DNA of 64,000 bases, from the NCBI GenBank assembly GCA_965199285.1, contig OZ240687.1, positions 496,001 through 560,000 of the forward strand, written 5' to 3'. The stretch comes from CBDDGJ01 sp965199285 (GTDB lineage Bacteria > Pseudomonadota > Alphaproteobacteria > RS24). Positions 26,784 through 36,095 of the stretch are shown piece by piece; within the stretch, counting starts at the first letter, position 1, and the number at the start of each line of letters is the position of its first letter. The translations under genes and the position numbers were made by a program. The notes below the pieces were generated by a model, which worked only from the letters and a program-made list of their open reading frames with translations, had not been told where the DNA came from and did no database searches.

Positions 26784-28016
26784 ATGAGCTTCGGGGCACT
26801 ATCAGATATTAACGTGCTTGACCTCACGCAAATGCTGGCGGGTCCGTTTGGGACGATGGTACTGGCCGATCATGGCGCGCAAGTGATTAAGATTGAACCA
26901 CCGCAAGGGGATATGACACGGCAAGCCGGTGCCTATCCAGAAGATGATAGGCTCAAAACCCATAATGGTTATTTTCAAAGCATAAACCGCAACAAGCAAT
27001 CGATTGTGCTCGACCTCAAAACCGAAGCCGGGCGCGCCGCGTTTTTCAAACTTGTCGAAAGCGCTGACGTGGTTGCGGAAAATTTCAAACATGGCACGAT
27101 GGAACGATTGGGGCTGTCTTATGAAACGCTTAAAGAGATAAATCCGCGTCTTGTTTATGCGTGCTTGCGTGGGTTTGGTGATGCCCGCACCGGCAAAACC
27201 GAATATACGGATTGGCCGGCTTTTGATGTTGTCGCGCAAGCCATGGGCGGCATTATGGCGATTACCGGCGCGGATGGCAAAACCCCCACCAAAATTGGCC
27301 CCGGCGTTGGCGATATTCTCCCTGGTGTGATGATGGCATTTGGCATTCTCGCCGCGGTTCACCATGCACGCAATTCAGGGCAAGGGCAATTTGTTGATGT
27401 CAGCATGGTGGATAGCGTCTTATCCTTATCGGAACGGATTGTCTATCAATATGGGATTGAGAATAAAGTCCCCAAACCAGAAGGCAATCACCACCCCTTT
27501 ATCAGCCCCTTTGGTATTTTTGCTGCTAAGGATGGCTATGTCACCATCGCCGCGCCGCAAGATAAGTTTTTTGAATTTCTGTGCCAGCACATAGACGCGA
27601 AAGATTTATCTGAAGATGAACGCTTTTCTTCCATGCCGGCGCGGGCGCAAAATCGGCAAGCGCTTATTCCGCTTATTGAAGATAAAATCCAGCATTATAC
27701 AAAAGCCGAATTAAAAGAAAAGCTAGGCGGGCATATTCCGTTTGGGCTGGTCTTACAGGCGGATGAGATTTTTGCCGATGAGTATTTTTCAAAACGCGAT
27801 ATGTTGCCCGAAATTGACCAACCTGGGAGTACGCAAAAAGTAAAAGTCGCAGGCGTGCCGATAAAATTAAGCAACACCCCCGGCAAGGTGCGTATGCGCG
27901 CGCCGCATTTGGGCGAACATAGTCGGATGATTTTATCAGCCAATGGATTTAGCGAAGACGACATTAATGCCCTTATTGAAATGGGTATCTCATCACAATT
28001 TATTATGGAGGATTAA
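26784..28016 (+). CDS. CoA-transferase family III (CaiB/BaiF) enzyme
   Basis: This enzyme moves CoA between carboxylic acids through an enzyme-bound anhydride. The catalytic Asp is in AFDVVAQAMGG (about residue 148), and the N-terminal VLDLTQMLAGPFGTMVLADHGA, here given as LTQMLAGPFGT, is the family opening. Length (410) is normal. AAGGAGAG precedes the ATG. It is the first of four tightly spaced rightward genes (CoA-transferase, hydrolase, acyl-CoA dehydrogenase, Fe-alcohol dehydrogenase), so it probably activates the acid that the acyl-CoA dehydrogenase then oxidises. Confidence 0.9.
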   Translation: MSFGALSDINVLDLTQMLAGPFGTMVLADHGAQVIKIEPPQGDMTRQAGAYPEDDRLKTHNGYFQSINRNKQSIVLDLKTEAGRAAFFKLVESADVVAENFKHGTMERLGLSYETLKEINPRLVYACLRGFGDARTGKTEYTDWPAFDVVAQAMGGIMAITGADGKTPTKIGPGVGDILPGVMMAFGILAAVHHARNSGQGQFVDVSMVDSVLSLSERIVYQYGIENKVPKPEGNHHPFISPFGIFAAKDGYVTIAAPQDKFFEFLCQHIDAKDLSEDERFSSMPARAQNRQALIPLIEDKIQHYTKAELKEKLGGHIPFGLVLQADEIFADEYFSKRDMLPEIDQPGSTQKVKVAGVPIKLSNTPGKVRMRAPHLGEHSRMILSANGFSEDDINALIEMGISSQFIMED

Positions 28017-28018
28017 AC

Positions 28019-29284
28019 ATGTTCGAAGCCTTACAAACCGCCCCTGCTCATAACCCGACCATTGCATGGCAGTTGCAATTCCAAAACATAGCTATTGGTC
28101 TGGATGTTACGGATGGCAAAAAACAAACCTTATCGCTTGACGCGGCGGGGGTTGAGCTTGCCGATGGCATTAAGGCCGATTGTGATTTTACTTTTTCTGC
28201 CTCAACAGCGACGTGGGAGGAATTTCAAAAACCCATTCCCGCAATCGGCTATCAGGCCTTATCTTCCATGCTTGAGACCGAGACTCTGGAAATTCTGGAT
28301 GGCGACCCGCTAACATTCGCACGCCATTCCTTAATGCTGGAAAAATTATTTGCGCAATTACGACCGCAGCAGCAAACCGCACCGCCGCCGCTTTCTGAGG
28401 CTTATATTGAAGACACGATTGGCAGATATTTACATGTCAGCTTTGGCGGGCATCATCATCGGATTTATGTTGAAGAGGCGGGGCAAGGCATACCGCTTAT
28501 CTGCCTCCACACGGCCGGTTCTGACGGGCGACAATATCGAGGTCTAATGACCGACCCAGAGATTACCGAAAATTATCGAGTGATTGCATTTGACCTACCA
28601 GCGCATGGTAAATCATCGCCCCCTGCCGGATATGAACAAACGCCTTATCTGCTCACCACGAATAGCTATATGGAAGCGATTATGGCGGTGACGCAAGCGT
28701 TAAAACTCGACAAGCCGATAGTGATGGGATGCTCAATCGGTGGCCGCGCGGTTTTGCATTTGGCGTTGCGACATGGCAGCCAGTTTCGCGCCGCGATTGG
28801 GTTACAATCCGCCATCTATGCTGAAAGTAAGTTTAACGAAAAAATGAATTTACTCGATAAGCATATTCTCTATCGTCCTGATATGCATTGCAGTGAGGTC
28901 GCGGCTGCCAGTGTGAAGCAAATCATGGCGCCACAAGCACCATCGCACCAGCATTGGGAAACGCTATGGTATTATATGCAAGGGGGGCCGGGTATATTTA
29001 TGGGCGACCTTCATTATTATTTTGGCGATGGTGATATGCGTAATGGGGTTGCCGAACAAATCGATACACAGACATGCCCGGTCTATCTATTGACCGGTGA
29101 ATACGACCTTTCCGCACCGCCCGAAAAAACACAAGAGCTCGCCACAGCGATTAACGCTCAGCATTGCGAAACCATGAAAGGGCTTGGGCATTTTCCAATG
29201 TCGGAAGATTATCAGACTTTCCGCAATTATTTAATTCCCGTCCTACAAAAAATAGAAGATGGAAAAATAGAGGATAAACAATGA
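28019..29284 (+). CDS. Alpha/beta hydrolase with extra N-terminal SCP2-like domain
   Basis: Residues about 140-415 are an alpha/beta hydrolase: nucleophile Ser in MGCSIGGRA, acid Asp in LTGEYDLSAP, base His in GLGHFPMSE and oxyanion region LICLHTAGSDG. The first 110 residues are an additional domain (IALDVTDG-like to LTFARHSLMLEKL) with a sterol-carrier-like pattern. Such a domain is not normal for these hydrolases and may bind an acyl or CoA group. The start is 2 bp after the CoA-transferase stop, and the stop overlaps the acyl-CoA dehydrogenase start, so the products likely act in one pathway. A thioesterase, lactonase or C-C hydrolase role is possible. Confidence 0.83.
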   Translation: MFEALQTAPAHNPTIAWQLQFQNIAIGLDVTDGKKQTLSLDAAGVELADGIKADCDFTFSASTATWEEFQKPIPAIGYQALSSMLETETLEILDGDPLTFARHSLMLEKLFAQLRPQQQTAPPPLSEAYIEDTIGRYLHVSFGGHHHRIYVEEAGQGIPLICLHTAGSDGRQYRGLMTDPEITENYRVIAFDLPAHGKSSPPAGYEQTPYLLTTNSYMEAIMAVTQALKLDKPIVMGCSIGGRAVLHLALRHGSQFRAAIGLQSAIYAESKFNEKMNLLDKHILYRPDMHCSEVAAASVKQIMAPQAPSHQHWETLWYYMQGGPGIFMGDLHYYFGDGDMRNGVAEQIDTQTCPVYLLTGEYDLSAPPEKTQELATAINAQHCETMKGLGHFPMSEDYQTFRNYLIPVLQKIEDGKIEDKQ

Positions 29285-30459
29285 GTGAAACTGGTTATTG
29301 GACCGAAACCCGCCAAATGATCCGCGAGCAAGCGCGGGAGTTTACAATGCAAGAGGTGCTGCCACTTGCCAATCAGCTCGACCCAGAAAAAGGCGATATT
29401 CCTGACGCGCTGATTGAAAAAATGGGGGCGCTTGGTTATTTCGGCATTCTTATTCCGGAAGATAAGGGCGGGCTTGGCTTAGGGTATTTTGAATATTGCG
29501 TGGTGGCAGAACAGCTCGCGCGCGGGTGGATGAGCGTTGCCTCCATCATTGCGCGCGGCAATGCGTTTTATCGTTCCATCCCCGCGCAAAGTGAAGCCGA
29601 ACGCAATGAAAAAATTATCGCAATGGCGCAAGGCAAATATCTCGGCGCGATGTCAATCTCCGAACCCAATGCCGGCTCTGACGTCGCCTCGATTGCGTGC
29701 CGGGCGGTGCGCGATGGCGATGATTGGCTCATTACCGGCAATAAATATTGGTGTACTTTTGCTGATCGAGCGGATTTTATTTCAGTGATTTGTCGTACCG
29801 AAACCGACGCGGATGCGCCGCGCTGGCAAGGGCTTACCCAAATTTCGGTTGAAAAGCCACGCGGCGAATTTCCTCAAGGTGTCTCTGGCGCGCCGATTCC
29901 CAAAATTGGGTATCATGGCTGGCGCACTTATGAGCTTGCTTTTGATAATGCTCGCGTACCAGCCGCGCCTGAAAAAAACAGCAATACGGGCGGCGCGTTT
30001 AAGGCCGTTGCCTCTGGTCTGGAAGGGGCGCGCGCCCATACGGCGGCACGCTCTATTGGCTTAGCGCAAGGGGCGTTGGAAGATGCAACCACCTATGCCC
30101 ATGAGCGCGAACAATTTGGCCAGCCGATTGCAAATTTCCAATCCGTACGGTTCAAACTGGCGACAATGGCGACCGAGATTGAGGCGGCACGCCAGCTTAT
30201 GTATTTTGTCTGTCATGAGATTGATAGCGGCAGGCGGTGCGATAAGGAAGCTGCTATGGTGAAATATTATGCGGCTGAAATGGCGGAACGCGTCACCTCC
30301 GAAGCCTTGCAAATTTTGGGCGGCGCTGGTTATACAACCTTACATGCGATTGAACGCTATTGGCGCGATGCGCGGCTTACAAAAATCTTTGAAGGCAGTT
30401 CAGAAATTCAACAGAGGATTATTTCCGATCACATTTTGGGCAAACCAAAAAAACGATAA
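29281..30459 (+). CDS. Acyl-CoA dehydrogenase
   Basis: A 392-residue flavoenzyme forming a 2,3-double bond in an acyl-CoA and passing electrons to ETF. Motifs are AMSISEPNAGSDVASI for FAD and substrate binding, DYxR-like AHEREQFGQPIANFQ in the C-terminal helical domain, and the catalytic Glu in IFEGSSEIQQR. It overlaps the hydrolase gene (ATGA). Substrate chain cannot be told; the cluster suggests a short, possibly branched or dicarboxylic acid. Confidence 0.92.
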   Translation: MSETGYWTETRQMIREQAREFTMQEVLPLANQLDPEKGDIPDALIEKMGALGYFGILIPEDKGGLGLGYFEYCVVAEQLARGWMSVASIIARGNAFYRSIPAQSEAERNEKIIAMAQGKYLGAMSISEPNAGSDVASIACRAVRDGDDWLITGNKYWCTFADRADFISVICRTETDADAPRWQGLTQISVEKPRGEFPQGVSGAPIPKIGYHGWRTYELAFDNARVPAAPEKNSNTGGAFKAVASGLEGARAHTAARSIGLAQGALEDATTYAHEREQFGQPIANFQSVRFKLATMATEIEAARQLMYFVCHEIDSGRRCDKEAAMVKYYAAEMAERVTSEALQILGGAGYTTLHAIERYWRDARLTKIFEGSSEIQQRIISDHILGKPKKR

Positions 30460-30476
30460 ACGAAAAGGGAGATATT

Positions 30477-31673
30477 ATGACAATCAGCGGACATTTAAAT
30501 TTTGCCAAGCTCGAAACATTAATCTATGGAAGCGGCACGGTTGAAGCCCAACTGCGCCCCATATTGCGACAACATCGCTTCACGAGGGTTTTCGTTCTAT
30601 CTACCCCGAGCCTTGTTCGCAATGGGCTTTACCAAAAAGTGCTGGATATTTTGGGCGATATATGCTGCGGCAGCTTCCCGCATTCAGCCGAACACACGCC
30701 CTCCAAACTTGTGATTGAAGCCGCCACGCAAGCCCGTGCAGCAGGGGCGGATTGTCTTCTTAGTCTTGGCGGTAGCTCAGTGGTTGACCTTGGCAAAGGG
30801 GTAAGTCTGGTATTGGCAGAAGGTGAAAATCTTGCCGATCACCGTATCCAATTTTCAGCCGAAACCGGGCTGGTTATCCCGCCTCTATTGCACCCCAAAC
30901 TTCCGCAAATTGTCATTCCAACCACGCTTTCCGCCAGTGAATATACACCAGGGGTTGGCATTACGGATGAAGAGCATAAAGAAAAGCGGATGTATGCAGA
31001 CACCAAACTCACCCCAAAAATCGTATTTCACGACCCTAGCTTTTGCGCCTCCACCCCTGACGCGCTTTGGGCAAGCACGGGGATGAAAATCCTCGCCGAT
31101 TGTTTTGAACGCTTAACCGCTAAAAACGCGCAAGCCTTCACCAATCTTTATGCCAAAGAGGCGTTACGTATATTGCTCGAGAAATTGCCCTTATCGATAG
31201 GTAAAAATGCCGACCCGCAAGCTAAGCAAGCCCAAGCCAAACAAGACTGCCTTTATGCTGGTTTCCTGATTATGTCATTGGGTGGCAATACGACGCTAGG
31301 GCTGATTGCGGCCATCCGCCATCAACTTGGCGGCAATCAAGGTGTCGGGCATGGCGATGCAAGCACCATTGTTTTACCGCATGTCTTGCGCTGGAATTTG
31401 TCAGAGACCATGCCGATTATGGCAAATCTCGCACGGGAAATTGAAGTTTCAACAGCAAGTGATGATGAAGAGGCCGCACAGTCGCTCATCGCTTTGGTTG
31501 AAAAAATGATTGCCGATCTGTCAATCCCTGCCCGCTTGCGCGATGTGGGGGTTAAAAAAGACTCATTTGCGGAAGTGGCGGCGCATGTCTTGGCTGATTT
31601 TTCAAGCGCTGGCAATGCCCGCACCGCAACCCGGCCCGAGCATGTTTTTGAAATATTGGAAGCGGCCTATTAA
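30477..31673 (+). CDS. Iron-containing alcohol dehydrogenase (maleylacetate reductase-like)
   Basis: A 398-residue class III alcohol dehydrogenase fold. The NAD(P) phosphate loop is LGGSSVVDLGKGV. Metal-ligand candidates are in MKILADCFE and in RHQLGGNQGVGHGDAS. TTLSASEYTPGVGITDE matches the maleylacetate reductase branch (TTLSASE and GVGITD). That branch reduces a 2-ene-4-oxo acid late in aromatic breakdown, but no ring-cleavage gene adjoins it here, so the substrate may be another oxo acid or alcohol. AAGGGAG precedes the ATG. Confidence 0.87.
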   Translation: MTISGHLNFAKLETLIYGSGTVEAQLRPILRQHRFTRVFVLSTPSLVRNGLYQKVLDILGDICCGSFPHSAEHTPSKLVIEAATQARAAGADCLLSLGGSSVVDLGKGVSLVLAEGENLADHRIQFSAETGLVIPPLLHPKLPQIVIPTTLSASEYTPGVGITDEEHKEKRMYADTKLTPKIVFHDPSFCASTPDALWASTGMKILADCFERLTAKNAQAFTNLYAKEALRILLEKLPLSIGKNADPQAKQAQAKQDCLYAGFLIMSLGGNTTLGLIAAIRHQLGGNQGVGHGDASTIVLPHVLRWNLSETMPIMANLAREIEVSTASDDEEAAQSLIALVEKMIADLSIPARLRDVGVKKDSFAEVAAHVLADFSSAGNARTATRPEHVFEILEAAY

Positions 31674-31675
31674 GC

Positions 31676-32497
31676 TTACGATATAAATGATTTTGTAAGC
31701 CCTTGCACTTGCGCGCTTGTATCACGCAACAGGTCTTGCATATCATCTATCGCATATTGTTGCCCTTTAAGCTGCGCTTGAAAATCGCGTAAAATATCGA
31801 CCAACTTATCGCGTTGGGCGTGAATGCGCGGGCTTGGCCCACCAATGCTAACCGCATGTTGCTGTTTGCCAAACGGGGTGCTAATCGCCACCCCAACCGA
31901 AGAAATATCCTCAGAAATATAGCCTTTGGTAATGGCATAGCCATGTTTGCGATAAAAATTAACATCGGCCAATACATCTGTTTCAGAGACAATTAATCTT
32001 TCATCATTAAGCTGGCTATTGAGCCGGCGGGTAAGTTTACCGATCTCTTTATCATCAAGTGCGGCCAGAAAAATAATCCCAGGGCTGCATCGCGTCAACG
32101 GCCGTAACATTCCGCTTTTGACATGCAGGCGTAAATCATTAATCGCATCAAGCACTAAAATATATTGGGCAAATACATCATTGCGGCGCGATAACACCAC
32201 TGTCTCGCCAGTCTGTTTGCGTAGCTCATCCAATAGTTTCAAAAACGGGCGCTCGGCATCAATGTCGCGGGTAATCCAATCCCCCAATAGGGCAATCCGC
32301 ATGGTTGGGATAATCCCACGGGTTTCGCTGTCATGTTCCAGATAACCCAAGCCAATCAGATTACGAATGAGAACAGACGTGCTTGATTGTGGTATGTCGA
32401 GTGCATTGGCAATCTCACCAATCGTTGCGGCTTTTTGATGGCCGGCAAAAAACTCAAATAGCGCCAAAACCCGTTCTGCTGATTTTATGCCGCTCAT
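31676..32497 (-). CDS. IclR-family transcriptional regulator
   Basis: A 273-residue regulator with an N-terminal winged helix-turn-helix (about 1-75, IGEIANALDIPQSSTSVLI) and a C-terminal effector domain (about 80-255). IclR proteins control catabolic operons in response to small acids. ATG 32497 is chosen because GGCGGATAGG precedes it and MSGIKSAERVL matches the family opening; the frame runs 39 codons further upstream without a ribosome site. It is the only regulator in the 22-38 kb catabolic region and likely controls the neighbouring operons, possibly through the shared near-palindromes at 26721 and 36014. Confidence 0.9.
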   Translation of the reverse strand: MSGIKSAERVLALFEFFAGHQKAATIGEIANALDIPQSSTSVLIRNLIGLGYLEHDSETRGIIPTMRIALLGDWITRDIDAERPFLKLLDELRKQTGETVVLSRRNDVFAQYILVLDAINDLRLHVKSGMLRPLTRCSPGIIFLAALDDKEIGKLTRRLNSQLNDERLIVSETDVLADVNFYRKHGYAITKGYISEDISSVGVAISTPFGKQQHAVSIGGPSPRIHAQRDKLVDILRDFQAQLKGQQYAIDDMQDLLRDTSAQVQGLTKSFIS

Positions 32498-32516
32498 CCT
32501 ATCCGCCTTGCCTATA

Positions 32517-33362
32517 TTACCGATAATATGCGGGTGATTTTTTTTGGCTTTGAGCGCGCGCCGCATCATGCTCAATCCATAATTCCGCACCCCGCTCAGC
32601 AAGCAATCCTTCAATTTTTGCCATTGCCTCTAATGTTTGGGGGCGACTAAAATTAAACACCGGCGTGGCTTTCAAATCGCGTGTCACCCGAAAATGATAG
32701 AGATCACCAGAAAGGATAATTCTGCCGGTTTCGGGTAAATCCAAATATAAGACTTGGTGTCCGGGTGTATGGCCGGGGGCGCTGATAATCTCCACCACCC
32801 CATCGCCAAACACATCATAATCACCATCAAGCTCAATCCGCTTGGCATTTTTTAACTCGGTTAAAAGCTCAGGCATAAAGCCAAGCAAAGGTTTATCTTG
32901 CGGCGCAAACGCCGCCGCATATTCCAGCTTTTGGACGATCCATGTACTTTGGAAAAACGCATTTGCGGCCCCGGCATGGTCAAAATGAATATGCGATAAA
33001 ACCAGATAATCAATATCATCTGGTGCTAAACCGATTTCCGCCAACTGAATGAGGACAGATTTATCATAGCGGAACGTCGTCCCCGTATCTTTATCTAGAA
33101 TATCGCCTTGCCCGACGAAAGAAAGCGGCAAACCCGCATCCCATAATAGATTCTTACCTTGATGCTGGATCAGGTAACATGGCACAAACATGCTTCGCAC
33201 GGGCGTATCTTCATTTCGAATGCCAAAAAAACTTATATCCTTATAATCCAGCTGCCCACAATCCATGACATAAAGGCGGGTCTCTTCTTGCGGTTGCGTG
33301 CCGCACGCCGCAAGCAAGAAAGCAGCTAGGAAAAAGATATTTATATGTCTTAGATAGCGCAT
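32517..33362 (-). CDS. Metallo-beta-lactamase-fold hydrolase lipoprotein
   Basis: A signal peptide ends in a lipobox (LLAACG, Cys at about residue 20), so the protein should be membrane-anchored in the periplasm. The di-zinc motif is HIHFDHAG, with further ligands in SAPGHTPGH and SGDLYHFR. The layout resembles N-acyl homoserine lactonases, though other lactones or esters are possible. ATG 33362 (MRYLRHIN) is preferred because GAGGG lies 6 nt upstream. It sits 66 bp past the two MaoC genes on the same strand, so it may cleave an ester or lactone before uptake. Confidence 0.85.
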   Translation of the reverse strand: MRYLRHINIFFLAAFLLAACGTQPQEETRLYVMDCGQLDYKDISFFGIRNEDTPVRSMFVPCYLIQHQGKNLLWDAGLPLSFVGQGDILDKDTGTTFRYDKSVLIQLAEIGLAPDDIDYLVLSHIHFDHAGAANAFFQSTWIVQKLEYAAAFAPQDKPLLGFMPELLTELKNAKRIELDGDYDVFGDGVVEIISAPGHTPGHQVLYLDLPETGRIILSGDLYHFRVTRDLKATPVFNFSRPQTLEAMAKIEGLLAERGAELWIEHDAARAQSQKKSPAYYR

Positions 33363-33428
33363 ATAGTCCCTCAATTTTTCGTTGCTCATCTTAGCTGAAA
33401 TATTGGTAAGCAGCAATGTAAACGCATT

Positions 33429-33893
33429 TTAGCTCTGTCTTTTTTTCATCAGCACTTTGCGCTCGCCTTCAAACACCACCACACCATCATGGCGCAAGCC
33501 ATAATGTTTGAAGTGCAAAACCCCTGACGCATCATCTTGGTCTTGCTTATCCAGAACCTCGCTATAAGCATAAAGCGTATCGCCATGTTTCATCGGTGAG
33601 AGCAGCCGAATTTTATCCATGCTTAATTCGCGGATTGCATTTCCTGCCGTATCTTGCGCGGCCAGACCAAGCACGGTTGAAATCGTCACCCCGCCATAGA
33701 TAATCGACTCGCCGATGGGAAATGCGCTCATCATATCATCATTAAAATGACCGCTTGCCGAATTCATCACCAAATTGCAAATCGTGACCGCATCCGATTC
33801 CTTAATCGTCTTGCCGCGGAAATGCTTATAAACATCGCCAATCGTAAAATCTTCAAAATAGAAGCTCGATTTTGTTGCATAATCTACCGCCAT
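33429..33893 (-). CDS. MaoC-like hot-dog dehydratase, copy 1
   Basis: A single hot-dog domain of 154 residues (FYFEDFTIGDVYKHFRGKTI opening, here FEDFTIGDVY). MaoC proteins hydrate enoyl-CoAs or act in pairs, with one subunit carrying the catalytic Asp/His. In the second half, YAYSEVLDKQDQDDASGVL and VVFEGERKVLMKK match the family end. It lies 9 bp after a second MaoC gene, so the two may form one heteromeric hydratase. Confidence 0.84.
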   Translation of the reverse strand: MAVDYATKSSFYFEDFTIGDVYKHFRGKTIKESDAVTICNLVMNSASGHFNDDMMSAFPIGESIIYGGVTISTVLGLAAQDTAGNAIRELSMDKIRLLSPMKHGDTLYAYSEVLDKQDQDDASGVLHFKHYGLRHDGVVVFEGERKVLMKKRQS

Positions 33894-33902
33894 CCTATCC
33901 CC

Positions 33903-34412
33903 CTAAATAGTCGCCCGCTTGCCAGCCTTGGCGACAATATTGGTGCGCTTATAATCGATCACCAGCTCACCTTTTTGGTTAAATCCTTGCGTGTGCCAAG
34001 TGACAATACCAATATTGGGATTTTTTTCTGACTCGCGCTTATCAATTACGGTGGAGCGCGCATGAATCGTATCGCCCTCATAAACAGTTTCATGAAAATT
34101 ACATTCATTAATCCCCAAAAACGGGCCGCCAATTTCGCTTAAATCCTCAACGCTCATGCCCAATATTGTGTTAAACACCAAAAGCGGATTAACGACAATT
34201 TTATCATGCCCCATGGCGGCGGCATATTCTGCATTAAAATAGGTCGGGTTAAAATGTAATGTCAAACTGGTGAACAGGCTATTATCACCACTATTAAGCG
34301 TCCGCCCCCAATGATGGTTCAGCACTTGCCCAATTTCAAAGGCTTCATAATTATTCCCCCTCGCAAGTGTCTTGGCTTTTTCTGCCAGCGGAAAATCTGT
34401 TTTGGCTCTCAT
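33903..34412 (-). CDS. MaoC-like hot-dog dehydratase, copy 2
   Basis: A 169-residue hot-dog protein. FEIGQVLNHHWGRTLNSGDN is the N-terminal part (key piece GRTLNSGDN), and GIVTWHTQGFNQKGELVIDYKRT closes the fold (VIDYKRT). It resembles the mesaconyl-CoA/beta-methylmalyl-CoA hydratase branch. With the neighbouring copy and the acyl-CoA ligase 12 bp upstream, it probably hydrates the enoyl-CoA made by the acyl-CoA dehydrogenase across the regulator. That assignment is inferred from context. Confidence 0.84.
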   Translation of the reverse strand: MRAKTDFPLAEKAKTLARGNNYEAFEIGQVLNHHWGRTLNSGDNSLFTSLTLHFNPTYFNAEYAAAMGHDKIVVNPLLVFNTILGMSVEDLSEIGGPFLGINECNFHETVYEGDTIHARSTVIDKRESEKNPNIGIVTWHTQGFNQKGELVIDYKRTNIVAKAGKRATI

Positions 34413-34424
34413 CGTCTTATCCTT

Positions 34425-35963
34425 TTATTTCATCTCACGCTTTTTCAATTCAACTTTTTTAACCTTACCGGTTTCGGTCACTGGTAGCTCATCGATAAAT
34501 TCATAATGTTTGGGGTATTTATAGCGCGCAAGCTTGCCCTCCAAATAGGCGGGAATATCATCGGCTGAAAGCGTCGCGCCTTCATGTAAGACAAGAAAGG
34601 CTTTGCCAACCTCGCCCCAATCATCATCCGCCACTCCGATCACCGCCGCATTATCAATCGCTGGATGATCCATTAGCAGTTTTTCAATCTCCGCCGGATA
34701 GACATTCTCACCGCCAGAGCGATACATATCTTTCTCACGGTCAACCAAATATAAATGCCCCTCCGCATCCATATAACCAAGATCGCCCGTATTCAAAACC
34801 CCGTCCTTAATTGTTTCGGCGGTTTTTTCGGGCATATTCCAATAGCCGCTCATGACCGTTGGCCCGCGCGCCAGCACGCGGCCTACTTCGCCTGCCGATT
34901 GGGGGTTGCCTGCTTCATCGCCAATCCAAATATCAGTGAAAAATCCGGCTCTTCCCACTTCTCCAAAATGCGATAAAATATGCGCCTCATCTTGCATCGC
35001 CATGAAAGAATTTTCGGTTTGCCCAAATCCCATAATCATGGAAATATCAAGCGCTTTTAATTCTTCAATTAAACTGCGCGGGGTTCGTTCACCGCCGCCA
35101 AATACAAGCCGCAAATTAGAAAACGGATTGGCCTGCTTATCATATAGTTTCAAAATCATTTTCCACATGCTAGTGATCGCTCCCGCAACCGTGACCTTAT
35201 GTTCAACCACTTCATCGATCATACGCTGCGGGTCAAATTGCCGGCTCGCCACAATGGTTGCACCGCGCGCGATTGTTGGCGTGAGGCTGATAAATAAGCC
35301 AGCAGAATGAAATAAAGGCAAGGGCGTATACATAATATCATCGCTACGCATATCGAGATAAAGCATCACTTGAAAGCATTTGAAATAGGTCTGTAAATGC
35401 GTCGTGACCGCCCCTTTCGGCGCGCCTGTCGTACCGGAGGTATAAATAATCGCAAGCGGGTCATGTAAATATACATTACTTTTTGGATTATCATCGGGTT
35501 GCGCCGCCACCGCTTCTGCCGTCGAGGTGAACCAGTCCCTTGCCCCATCAAAACACAAGAGCCGCGATGCGGGAAAATCCAACCCCTCAATCCCATTTTG
35601 CAGATTATCCTGAAAAGCAGCATCAAAAGCAACCAGCTTACAACCGGCATTATCAAGTTGATAATGAAGCTCGCGCCCCATCAGCCGATTATTGAGGGGA
35701 ACCGCAACCAGCCCCAATTTTGCCGCCGCAAAATAGCAGCACACATTATCAATCGAATTAAATCCCAGCGCCGCAATGCGGTCACCATGCACCAGCCCGC
35801 AAGCCAAAAAATAATGCGCAAACTGATTGGCGCGCGCATTCATCTGCGCATAGGTGAGGGTTTTGCCATCAATAATAAGGGCAGGCTTGTCGGGTTTACG
35901 AATGGCCCATTTTTCCAATATCGCGCCAATGCTCCACTGAATATCTTGTTGCTGTTCTATCAT
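34425..35963 (-). CDS. AMP-dependent acyl-CoA ligase
   Basis: An adenylate-forming enzyme of 512 residues that activates a carboxylic acid with ATP and CoA. The phosphate loop is YTSGTTGAPKG, A5 is MGFGQTENS, A7 is NTGDLGYMDAEGHL, and the C-terminal catalytic lysine is in TETGKVKKVELKK. It heads the leftward operon ligase-MaoC-MaoC-lactamase and faces the aldehyde dehydrogenase gene. The specific acid cannot be told; medium-chain or aryl acids are usual for this branch. Confidence 0.9.
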   Translation of the reverse strand: MIEQQQDIQWSIGAILEKWAIRKPDKPALIIDGKTLTYAQMNARANQFAHYFLACGLVHGDRIAALGFNSIDNVCCYFAAAKLGLVAVPLNNRLMGRELHYQLDNAGCKLVAFDAAFQDNLQNGIEGLDFPASRLLCFDGARDWFTSTAEAVAAQPDDNPKSNVYLHDPLAIIYTSGTTGAPKGAVTTHLQTYFKCFQVMLYLDMRSDDIMYTPLPLFHSAGLFISLTPTIARGATIVASRQFDPQRMIDEVVEHKVTVAGAITSMWKMILKLYDKQANPFSNLRLVFGGGERTPRSLIEELKALDISMIMGFGQTENSFMAMQDEAHILSHFGEVGRAGFFTDIWIGDEAGNPQSAGEVGRVLARGPTVMSGYWNMPEKTAETIKDGVLNTGDLGYMDAEGHLYLVDREKDMYRSGGENVYPAEIEKLLMDHPAIDNAAVIGVADDDWGEVGKAFLVLHEGATLSADDIPAYLEGKLARYKYPKHYEFIDELPVTETGKVKKVELKKREMK

Positions 35964-35981
35964 GCGATAAAGCTAGCGACA

Positions 35982-36072
35982 TAATCTAACGGCGTATAGA
36001 GGAAAATCGCATTATCACATATATAATATGGTTTTTTAGGCTTTATAATCAGTCTCAGAAATGGTTAGATTA
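35982..36072. promoter_or_regulatory. Divergent control region with operator site 2 and a long inverted repeat
   Basis: Between the ligase and aldehyde dehydrogenase genes lie TAATCTAAC (35982-35990) and its exact complement GTTAGATTA (36064-36072), centred about 82 bp apart. Inside is ATCACATATATAAT (36014-36027), matching the near-palindrome at 26721 in 13 of 14 positions. The arrangement suits a regulator bound at several sites on facing promoters. Function is inferred. Confidence 0.42.
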
Positions 36073-36095
36073 GAGCAAGATTTTGGGAGATATAA

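Noticed and set aside
26802..27365. Open frame antisense to the CoA-transferase
   Set aside because: It is a shadow of the conserved gene on the other strand with no ribosome site or domain.
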